A DNA stretch of 14,131 nucleotides from Bacillota bacterium (GTDB lineage Bacteria; Bacillota; Peptococcia; Peptococcales; Peptococcaceae): NCBI GenBank assembly GCA_023443145.1, contig JAEZVS010000135.1, positions 1-14,131 of the forward strand, read 5' to 3'. Positions within the stretch are counted from its first letter, which is position 1. The number at the start of each line of letters is the position of its first letter. Both the position numbers and the translations under genes were made by a program. The notes beneath the pieces are model-generated. The model had not been told where the DNA came from. It saw only the letters and a list, made by a program, of their open reading frames with translations, and made no database searches. Shown in pieces: positions 1 to 5,034 of this stretch.

Positions 1-126
1 ATTCTGTCTATGATCGGTGTTGGCCGAACCATTGCTGTCTTCAATCATTTTGCATATCATAAAATGCAAGCTATGGTTATTTCAGAACCTTATATAAAAT
101 GCAAAACAGCCTCTAAGAACATTTAG
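1..126 (+). CDS. C-terminal fragment of an unidentified protein
   Basis: This frame is open from the window edge to a TAG at 124-126, giving 41 residues. The other two plus-strand frames stop early (by about 12 and 60). The visible tail contains MIGVGRTIAVFNHF and ends EPYIK followed by a short polar stretch. The Arg-six residues-His spacing followed by a Pro/Tyr end is faintly like the C-terminus of citrate/methylcitrate synthases, and the GRT is faintly like the last part of dicarboxylate symporters. Neither is secure and I do not assign a function. The last nine codons lie in the stem of the terminator at 103-150 and the stop codon sits in its loop, so the gene ends exactly on its own terminator. 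Confidence 0.45.
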   Translation: MLSMIGVGRTIAVFNHFAYHKMQAMVISEPYIKCKTASKNI

Positions 127-150
127 CATGTTCTTAAAGGCTGTTTTTTT
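103..150 (+). terminator. Rho-independent terminator
   Basis: Left arm 103-122 pairs with right arm 128-147, with one mismatch (113/137). The loop is five bases (123-127) and a T run follows (144-150). The left arm starts with four A residues, so it can also act on the minus strand. It closes the plus-strand gene at the left edge, whose stop codon lies in the loop. Confidence 0.88.
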
Positions 151-187
151 CAAAAATTTTGTGTGGGAGTGGTTAGGTTTGATAATG

Positions 188-223
188 AAAAGCAGGCATC
201 TTTGTGATGATATAGAGATGCCT
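188..223 (-). terminator. Probable terminator of the folT-like gene
   Basis: An 8-bp perfect stem (194-201 with 216-223, AGGCATCT/AGATGCCT) is followed on the minus strand by GC and four T residues (188-191). It lies about 50 bases past the folT stop. The T run is short, so efficiency is uncertain. Confidence 0.55.
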
Positions 224-230
224 ACCTGCT

Positions 231-266
231 GCACAATGCTTTATGACCATTGAGCATGCGTTGTGC
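231..266 (-). other. Hairpin directly behind the folT stop codon
   Basis: GCACAA (231-236) pairs with TTGTGC (261-266). An inner TGCT/AGCA pairing (237-240 with 253-256) extends it. It has no T run of its own and sits between the folT stop (271) and the terminator at 188-223. It could be a transcript-stabilising 3' structure, but this is inference. Confidence 0.4.
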
Positions 267-270
267 GGCT

Positions 271-798
271 TTAGCGGCCTATTTTTCCTTGACCCAATTG
301 ATGCATGCGCTCAACGAGATGTGTTTGTTTGGTCAACATTAAAATTATCATATTGGTAACAGCCAAAATAATGGTTTGCGGAATGCGAGAAATCATCATG
401 GCCCAGAAGGGAACACCGGTGACAATGGCAATCATGAGGCTGTTCAGAATGAGTGTGCAAATAATAAGCGAAGATAGAACAACGAATAGACCGCGTTTCC
501 AATGGATAGGGTGTCCGTATAAGCCGTAGCCGATAATGGCGCCGCGAATAGCCGCGACCAAAGTATAACCGATAAAGTAGCGCGAAAAGGGGAAGAAAAA
601 AGAGCCCAATAAATCGGCCATAATTGCGAATACTGTGGTGGTTCGTCCGCCGTAGAGAAGCCCGACAATCATCATGGGAAAAAAGGCAAAACTAATATTA
701 AAGCTTGGACCGTGAATGGAAAAAATTCGGGTGAGAATAATTTGGAGAGCCAGCATTAAGGCAAGAAAGGTAATGGTTTGTGTGCTAAACTTTGTCAA
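271..798 (-). CDS. folT: ECF transporter S component, FolT-like (folate uptake)
   Basis: This is a 175-residue integral membrane protein with about six hydrophobic segments. Its N-terminal half follows the FolT-type pattern: an early ALMLALQIILTRIFSI helix, then SFAFFPMMIVGLLYGG, then IMADLLGSFFFP and YFIGYTLVAAIRG. In the family, such proteins bind a vitamin (usually folate) and work with the shared EcfA/EcfA'/EcfT module, which is not in this window; solitary S components are normal for group II systems. The start is a TTG at 798. An in-frame stop lies five codons upstream, so no longer N-terminus is possible. No Shine-Dalgarno is visible before the TTG or before the internal ATG at codon 15. 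No tetrahydrofolate riboswitch is recognisable upstream. The family call is good, but the substrate is inferred from similarity only. Confidence 0.78.
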   Translation of the reverse strand: MTKFSTQTITFLALMLALQIILTRIFSIHGPSFNISFAFFPMMIVGLLYGGRTTTVFAIMADLLGSFFFPFSRYFIGYTLVAAIRGAIIGYGLYGHPIHWKRGLFVVLSSLIICTLILNSLMIAIVTGVPFWAMMISRIPQTIILAVTNMIILMLTKQTHLVERMHQLGQGKIGR

Positions 799-1055
799 GA
801 AAAAGACTGTCTATGGTTTTAAGGAGCACTTATAAGATGTCACGGCCGCTTATTTGCCTGCCGACTTTGTAGGAAATAAACAATAACAGGTACTATTTTG
901 TCGTTTTGATCTTGACGAATAAAGACGTCATTTTTACATATTTTGTATTCTTCAGAACCAATTTGTTACGTTTGGAACCATCTGTCATTCATAGGTAGAA
1001 GTGAAATCCCGCGTTGGTTTTATTGAAATTTATGCTGTTCGGTAGTAGTATGTTT

Positions 1056-1097
1056 TATAATATGGTTTGACTTTTGGCGATCGAAGGGTCATTATAC
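1056..1097 (+). promoter_or_regulatory. Candidate promoter region of lysR
   Basis: A perfect TATAAT lies at 1056-1061, without a good -35 partner at 16-18 bases. A second candidate is TTGACT at 1067-1072 with TTATAC at 1092-1097, a long 19-base spacer. Either would give lysR an untranslated leader of about 250-290 bases. Confidence 0.3.
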
Positions 1098-1145
1098 AGT
1101 ATTTACGGATGATTTTTTTGATTCATCGCAGGGCCGGGCGGACGT

Positions 1146-1227
1146 CTCAGATGAGGCCTGTGGTTAAAGCCTCAAGCCATGGTCGTTGTTGGAGACATTT
1201 GGTGAAAGCGATCCAACAGCATGTCAT
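1146..1227 (+). other. Structured segment of the lysR leader
   Basis: Two successive inverted repeats occur here. TGAGGC (1152-1157) faces GCCTCA (1169-1174) around an 11-base loop. TGTTGGA (1187-1193) faces TCCAACA (1212-1218) around an 18-base loop. With the GC-rich hairpin at 1255-1282 they make three stems in a row before the lysR start. No known riboswitch consensus is recognised. Confidence 0.35.
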
Positions 1228-1249
1228 ACTGTTTTACACATTGCAGCGC

Positions 1250-1282
1250 AAAAAGCCCCTCTTAACTTTCGTTAAGGGGGGC
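1250..1282 (-). terminator. Strong hairpin; terminator-like on the minus strand
   Basis: The arms 1255-1266 and 1271-1282 form a 12-bp stem with a 4-base loop. The stem is continuous on the plus strand with one G-U pair. Read on the minus strand the loop is GAAA closed by C-G and the stem is followed by five T residues (1254-1250), the layout of an intrinsic terminator. On the plus strand there is no T run after it. No annotated minus-strand gene ends here, so the transcript it would terminate is unknown. Confidence 0.55.
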
Positions 1283-1356
1283 GATCGTCAAAAGGTATTT
1301 TGCACGATTTTTCATATGCGAAATCATCGCGGCATTCCGGGATGGAGGTGATAGCT

Positions 1357-2148
1357 ATGAACATAGATCAGCTGGAATATTTTCGTTCCGTGGCAAAAAC
1401 AGGTAGTTTTTCAAAAGCGGCTCGAGAACTTTGGGTCAGCCAACCGGCATTGTCTATGGCCATACGTCAATTGGAAGAAGAATTGGGCTATGCGTTATTT
1501 GATCGTTTCAATACGGGGGTTCGTTTAACCAAGAAGGGTCAAGCAGCGCTTCTTAATGCGATAGAGGCCTTGGAAGCCGTAGGTAAAATGCATCAGCTAA
1601 ATGACCAGGACATGCATATATCCGGCGAGGTAAAATTATATTGTTTTCCTGCCTTTTATAATTTTTTGGCTGATAAAGTATTGGCAAAAACGACATTACA
1701 GTATCCGGAAATTGAATTGCATCTGGAAGAAGCCTTTTTATCAGATTTGAAACAAGAAATAAGATATAGAGATGGTCACGTTATTTTTGTAATAGGCATT
1801 CGAGGTAAATACACTGGGCGTTGGCAAAAACATCTGGAAGATTTGGAATGGACATGTGAGCCTCTTTATAAAGATCGGCTCGTTGCCTTTATTCCTAAAG
1901 ATCATCGGTTAAATGATGAGAAAACGCTAAGTGCAGCTTCATTTAAAGATTGTCGGTTTGCCACTTTTACGCAACATGTGGTGCAAAAAAGATGTTTGAT
2001 TTTTGATGAAGATATCTTCTTTGATCAACTTTATAAGTATAAAGTTGGAAAAAGTTTAAAGCGTGCACTGGTATTACTAAATGCTGTATCGGTTTTGCCA
2101 TCACTTTTTGCTTATTCTGATCCTCAGGTGCAAAATGGAGAGAGATAA
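1357..2148 (+). CDS. LysR-family transcriptional regulator, frameshifted near the C-terminus
   Basis: Residues 1-60 form a typical LysR winged helix-turn-helix (MNIDQLEYFRSVAKTGSFSK, then AARELWVSQPALSMAIRQLE, then LGYALFDR). A LysR substrate-binding domain follows. The start is the ATG at 1357, six bases behind GGAGGTG (1344-1350); longer versions would begin without a ribosome site. As read, the protein stops at 263 residues, shorter than the usual ~300. A (GA)4 tract at 2138-2145 ends the frame in TAA at 2146-2148. Removing one GA would give a reading ...QNGEIKIRDV... that continues to 2279 for a 306-residue protein. Loss of the last helices probably impairs effector sensing or oligomerisation. 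The gene converges on the anion permease at 2322-3689, a possible target, but no binding site is demonstrated. Confidence 0.88.
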   Translation: MNIDQLEYFRSVAKTGSFSKAARELWVSQPALSMAIRQLEEELGYALFDRFNTGVRLTKKGQAALLNAIEALEAVGKMHQLNDQDMHISGEVKLYCFPAFYNFLADKVLAKTTLQYPEIELHLEEAFLSDLKQEIRYRDGHVIFVIGIRGKYTGRWQKHLEDLEWTCEPLYKDRLVAFIPKDHRLNDEKTLSAASFKDCRFATFTQHVVQKRCLIFDEDIFFDQLYKYKVGKSLKRALVLLNAVSVLPSLFAYSDPQVQNGER

Positions 2149-2279
2149 AGATCAGGGATGTGATGACTGCAGATTGGCTGGGACATTTTTTGGTTTATCA
2201 TCAGAAATCTTTAAAAGCGGCTGATCGAGTGGTGTTGGATATCATTCGTAATACATATAAAAATATCTCAAATGCATAA
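2149..2279 (+). pseudogene. Out-of-frame C-terminal remnant of the LysR regulator
   Basis: In the frame shifted by -1 (or +2), codons from about 2142 to the TAA at 2277-2279 are open. They encode roughly 43 residues, including IKIRDVMTADWLGHFLVYHQ and a helical end. This is the kind of aromatic, then Lys/Arg-rich amphipathic end found in LysR proteins and fits directly onto the truncated upstream frame. The stop codon lies in the loop of the terminator at 2265-2301, as expected for the original gene end. Confidence 0.75.
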
Positions 2280-2301
2280 GGGTAGAATTTGAGATGTTTT
2301 T
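2265..2301. terminator. Bidirectional terminator between lysR and the permease
   Basis: The arms 2265-2273 and 2287-2295 form a 9-bp perfect stem (ATCTCAAAT/ATTTGAGAT). It is followed by GTTTTT on the plus strand and flanked on the left by an A run (2259-2263) that supplies the T run on the minus strand. It serves both converging genes. Confidence 0.82.
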
Positions 2302-2321
2302 CTGTGCGCTTGCTTGTATTT

Positions 2322-3689
2322 TTAGAGCAAATGTATCAAATGCCAATAAGGAATTCCGATTAAGAATAAAAAGAGACCGCAGATGAGCATTTTGACGCCA
2401 AAAAACTTCATGAAATCTTTGATGGGAATTAAGCCAAAAGAGAAGAAAATCATGTACAGGGCATATTCATAGGGGAAGATAATTTGATCCAAGCCCTGAA
2501 AGAAAACGTAATTTGTCAGATAGGGGTTGATGCCGAGATCCAGCGATGTTTGCGTAAGCAACGCGCCAAACGTGGCCATGGCGGCCAAGGGCGTCAATAA
2601 GAAGTTCAGCAATACGGCAAAGAACCAGGTGCCCATTAAAAATGCCGTGGCACTTAAATTGTTGAGATGGGGCAAAAGATTGACAGCAATGAGTTTGCCG
2701 ATGCCTAATGTAGTGGCTGCTGCGCCAATGGACATGCATGCACAAATAAAAACGATCATGCTGAAGTTGACGCTCTGAATATCTTTGCGGGTGCCACAGC
2801 CAATGATGGGGAGAAAAAGCAGGGTGGAACCTCCGGCAAAGATCATAACCGTTGAAATACCGGTGAGGTGGGTGGTAAATAAGCCGATCATGAGTAGGAA
2901 TGACACCAAAGCGCATTTCTTTTCTTCCGGGTTCATTGGTCCCAGGTTTGCGCGTGCTGTAATAAAATAGTCTTTACCGCTGATCGGCTTCTCCGGTTTC
3001 ATCATAACGGATGCAACCCATCCCAGAACGAAAACCAGGGGAACGAAGACCAGATTTTGAAATAAGAAGGTACCGTAATCCATAGGTAAGGGCTGTATTT
3101 CTTTAGAAATGCCGAGCAGAATCCCCAAATTGCCCGGGGTGTAAATAAAGAAGCCGCGGGTTAAGACGCCGCATGCGGCTGCCATCATAATGCCGGCAGA
3201 GGCACGAGATTTGCCTAAGTCTAACGCTTTGCAAATGCCATAAGTAATGGTTGCCATGGGAATGGTGCTTACGAAAGGAATCATAGCCAACAGAATCAGG
3301 CCGAAAATAATGCCGCGATAGGTGGCCCCTGTTTTTATAATGATCCAATAGACAATGCGCTTTAATAAGCCGGTGCGGTCAAGAACGGAGGCAAACAAAA
3401 AGCCGCCCAGAACCATCCAGGGAATGTCTGTGGACCAAGGAGAAAAAGCGACCGGCGCAGGAACCAGATTAAAGGTAACGTATAATAAAGGCAACAACAG
3501 TGAGGGAATGAGGTTATCCATTATTTCTGTGGCAAAAATGATGATGGTGGCAATTGTAATCATGAGGAAAAGCTGAATTTTTTCGTTAAAAATCTCATTT
3601 GTGGGTATCATCCAAATAATGGCAAGACAAATAATGATGGATAACCAGGTGAGCCCTTCTTTGCGGCTTAACTTGATGCTTTCCGGCAT
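2322..3689 (-). CDS. SLC13/DASS-type anion (dicarboxylate) permease
   Basis: This is a 455-residue, highly hydrophobic protein with about 11-12 predicted membrane segments, in the size range of bacterial divalent anion:sodium symporters. Family-like stretches are PWMVLGGFLFASVLDRTGL (about residues 90-108), ACMSIGAAATTLGIGKLIA (317-335), NFLLTPLAAMATFGALL (362-378) and the C-terminal DQIIFPYEYALYMIFFSFG (401-419). The canonical Ser-Asn-Thr substrate motifs are not obvious: the first-repeat equivalent reads STIPMATITYG and the second has NFLLTPLAAM. This suggests a divergent branch whose substrate I cannot name. The ATG at 3689 is preferred over an upstream TTG at 3695 because AAAGGAG ends nine bases before the ATG but only three before the TTG. 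It converges on lysR. Confidence 0.8.
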   Translation of the reverse strand: MPESIKLSRKEGLTWLSIIICLAIIWMIPTNEIFNEKIQLFLMITIATIIIFATEIMDNLIPSLLLPLLYVTFNLVPAPVAFSPWSTDIPWMVLGGFLFASVLDRTGLLKRIVYWIIIKTGATYRGIIFGLILLAMIPFVSTIPMATITYGICKALDLGKSRASAGIMMAAACGVLTRGFFIYTPGNLGILLGISKEIQPLPMDYGTFLFQNLVFVPLVFVLGWVASVMMKPEKPISGKDYFITARANLGPMNPEEKKCALVSFLLMIGLFTTHLTGISTVMIFAGGSTLLFLPIIGCGTRKDIQSVNFSMIVFICACMSIGAAATTLGIGKLIAVNLLPHLNNLSATAFLMGTWFFAVLLNFLLTPLAAMATFGALLTQTSLDLGINPYLTNYVFFQGLDQIIFPYEYALYMIFFSFGLIPIKDFMKFFGVKMLICGLFLFLIGIPYWHLIHLL

Positions 3690-3733
3690 AGTCAATCACT
3701 CCTTTGCACAAATCATTAAAATTTCTTATTTTT

Positions 3734-3763
3734 ATTATACAAGACTGCAAAAAAAGTGGTTGA
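3734..3763 (-). promoter_or_regulatory. Promoter of the anion permease
   Basis: A perfect TATAAT lies on the minus strand (3739-3734), about 45 bases before the ATG at 3689. The -35 region (around 3757-3763, TCAACC or CAACCA) is poor, which would fit an activator-dependent promoter. It overlaps the -35 of the divergent plus-strand promoter. Confidence 0.45.
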
Positions 3764-3787
3764 CGTGAAGACTGATGGCGGTATAAG
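3760..3787 (+). promoter_or_regulatory. Distal promoter toward the 3981 gene
   Basis: TTGACG (3760-3765) and TATAAG (3782-3787) are separated by 16 bases. It would start a leader of about 185 bases for the gene at 3981. Confidence 0.5.
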
Positions 3788-3874
3788 AAAATAATATAGC
3801 TGATACAGTGCGTTTATCGATACCTCAATCGATGCCGGCAGGTAACGCTTCAGAAAGAAAACAATGTTTGCTGT

Positions 3875-3903
3875 TTGGCGAGGAGCGGAAAATTCTGTAT
3901 AAA
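3875..3903 (+). promoter_or_regulatory. Proximal promoter of the 3981 gene
   Basis: TTGGCG (3875-3880) and TATAAA (3898-3903) are separated by 17 bases, with TG directly before the -10 box. It would give a leader of about 70 bases. Confidence 0.5.
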
Positions 3904-3980
3904 ATGAATATGGCTCGGCTATTGTAGACGGGTAAATATATGATATTGAAGATTTTTTTAGAGACTGAAAGGAGAGTGCC

Positions 3981-4295
3981 ATGCTGCGTTCCGATCAATT
4001 GGTGACAGAGTTAGAGCGTCGGTTGAAAAAATTAGATGTTCATGGCGCCATTGAGGTGCTCACCTATAAGCGCAACCGCGGTTTCATTGTTTGGAAAGAA
4101 GCGGAAAATGTGTTCACTTTGCGTGAACATGGCTATGAAAGTCATTTTATAGAAGGGCTGGACGATGCCAAGTTGATGGCGGCCGTCAAAAAAATTGCCA
4201 AGCGCGAATTTCCCCGCAGCACCAAGCTGCGTCTTTACACCCATGCACCCGGCACGGTACGCTATATAAAAGACCAGCTGGATATTCGCATCTAG
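3981..4295 (+). CDS. Small basic protein of unknown function
   Basis: A 104-residue protein beginning with ATG behind AAAGGAG (3968-3974), a clear ribosome site. It has no signal peptide or membrane segment and is rich in Lys and Arg. The pattern suggests a helix (residues about 3-17), several beta strands (AIEVLTY, GFIVWKEA, VFTLREHG, ESHFIEG), a helix (KLMAAVKKIAKREF), a strand (KLRLY) and a final helix: an alpha/beta fold of the kind seen in small nucleic-acid or cofactor-binding domains. That is only a shape argument, and I do not recognise the family. It stands alone, with two candidate promoters upstream and the terminator at 4324-4369 downstream. Codon use looks native. Confidence 0.8.
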   Translation: MLRSDQLVTELERRLKKLDVHGAIEVLTYKRNRGFIVWKEAENVFTLREHGYESHFIEGLDDAKLMAAVKKIAKREFPRSTKLRLYTHAPGTVRYIKDQLDIRI

Positions 4296-4323
4296 GGCGG
4301 TTGACTGATGAAGATTGGCACAC

Positions 4324-4369
4324 AAAAAGCACATGGCGGGCAGAAAATGCTCCGGCCATGTGCTTTTTT
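4324..4369. terminator. Bidirectional terminator
   Basis: The arms 4324-4337 and 4355-4369 form a long stem (AAAAAGCACATGGC with its complement). A runs on one side and T runs on the other make it functional in both directions. It ends the 3981 gene on the plus strand and the small membrane gene on the minus strand, whose restored stop codon (4370-4368) abuts the stem. Confidence 0.88.
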
Positions 4370-4663
4370 ATTGCGATTTGTTGCTCTTTTTCCGGCGCCG
4401 CCACTCTAGGAGTAGGATGTTGGGGATGCTCCAATAAAAGCCGATGTAGATGGGCAGGCTGTAGCGCCCAAAATGAGAAAACCCGGTCTTCAAAAAAATG
4501 AGGGCATTGATGAGCGCAAACAAGCCTGAAGAAAGAAAGGTGCTGTATACAAGTTTCGGCTTTTTTCGACAGTGTGAAAAGCAAAACGATCAATGCCAAA
4601 GGCCACCAGCGCCACAACTATAAAAAGGGCGTGGGCGAAGAAATAAGACTCTGTGTCGCTCAT
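4368..4663 (-). pseudogene. Small three-helix membrane protein, frame broken at an A6 run
   Basis: On the minus strand an ATG at 4663 follows GGAGG (4675-4671) by seven bases. It opens a frame MSDTESYFFAHALFIVVALV... that runs to a TGA at 4492-4490 (57 residues). At the A6 run (4566-4561 on the minus strand), a shift of -1 moves translation into a second frame. That frame reads KPKLVYSTFLSSGLFALINA and ends with LEWRRRKK plus a short tail at the TAA 4370-4368. Joined, the product is 98 residues with three hydrophobic helices (about 9-24, 42-58, 69-86) and a positively charged C-terminus. The post-shift frame is membrane-like throughout, while the unshifted tail is not. Explanations are a one-base loss from A7, a sequencing error in a homopolymer, or slippage on AAAAAAG. 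No family is recognised. Confidence 0.6.
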
Positions 4664-4950
4664 GGGACGACCTCCGTTTTTTTTGTTTCAACAAAATGCC
4701 GCATGATTTTTTCTGAAATATTTTGGTGTGTCGCTTTTGACGGGATCCGAGTCTACGCTTGCATCATGCCTTCTGCCGGTCGTGGAAAACGCCGTGCACA
4801 CCTTCAGTATCACATAAACTACGGTGCATCGTCAACAAATACGACAACCAATGTCTTGAAGTGTGCCCTGTGTTAAAAACGAGTTGTCGCATTTCGGTAC
4901 TCGGATATGAAAAAACGGCCGCTGATTTGAGATGTGAGAGGTTCGCAAAA
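4664..4950. other. Intergenic spacer with no gene seen
   Basis: Plus-strand frames from 4574 and 4759 lack ribosome sites and recognisable protein character. The stretch must hold the promoter of the minus-strand small membrane gene, but no good -35/-10 pair stands out. I see nothing else in it. Confidence 0.5.
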
Positions 4951-4951
4951 G

Positions 4952-4981
4952 TGACAGGCTGTCAACAGGTTTCGTCTGTCA
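4952..4981 (+). promoter_or_regulatory. Operator-like TGACAG/CTGTCA array before the M16C operon
   Basis: TGACAG (4952-4957), one base, then CTGTCA (4959-4964) make a perfect 6-bp inverted repeat. A further CTGTCA lies at 4976-4981, 17 bases after the first copy and between the likely -35 and -10 positions. The arrangement suits a dimeric regulator, but which one is unknown. Confidence 0.4.
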
Positions 4982-4997
4982 CAATTTATGGTATACT
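4969..4997 (+). promoter_or_regulatory. Promoter of the M16C peptidase-tex operon
   Basis: TATACT at 4992-4997 is preceded by TGG, giving an extended -10 element (4989-4997). The -35 position (4969-4974) is weak, as is common for extended -10 promoters. Transcription would start near 5004, about 30 bases before the ATG at 5035. Confidence 0.6.
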
Positions 4998-5034
4998 GGT
5001 ACACGATCCATTGTGATAATCGGAGGGAAAGAGC

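Larger units (their letters stand above)
799..1356. other. Gene-free divergent spacer between folT and lysR
   Basis: I see no convincing coding region on either strand in these 558 bases; the 94-codon plus-strand frame from 1067 lacks a ribosome site and family resemblance. The spacer holds a GAACCA direct repeat 20 bases apart (955-960 and 975-980), and a small hairpin followed by five T residues (913-935, TGACG/CGTCA). It also contains a perfect -10 box at 1056-1061 and, from about 1130 onward, several stable inverted repeats described separately. It must contain the folT promoter on the minus strand, but I cannot place it with confidence. Confidence 0.5.

Noticed and set aside
838..870. 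Eleven-codon plus-strand frame with AAGGAG before the ATG
   Set aside because: A ribosome site is present (821-826), but the spacing is long, nothing lies downstream within 480 bases to be attenuated, and the peptide has no run of regulatory codons. Probably chance.
799..1000. Tetrahydrofolate riboswitch upstream of folT
   Set aside because: Looked for because folT genes often have one; neither the conserved junctions nor the pairing pattern is visible on the minus strand.
1067..1351. 94-codon plus-strand frame before lysR
   Set aside because: No ribosome site, no family-like sequence, and it overlaps the inverted repeats of the leader and the lysR start region.
1300..1356. Longer LysR N-terminus
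   Set aside because: The extra 19 residues have no ribosome site and lie before the conserved helix-turn-helix start; GGAGGTG points to the ATG at 1357.
3716..3982. 88-codon minus-strand frame between the permease and the 3981 gene
   Set aside because: It covers the promoters of both neighbours, has no ribosome site and no recognisable character.
4186..4617. 143-codon minus-strand frame
   Set aside because: It crosses a strong bidirectional terminator and runs antisense to the 3981 gene; the neighbouring frames carry the coherent membrane protein.
4574..5016. Plus-strand frames of 85-100 codons before the peptidase gene
   Set aside because: No ribosome sites; one overlaps the promoter and operator region, and none has protein-like composition.
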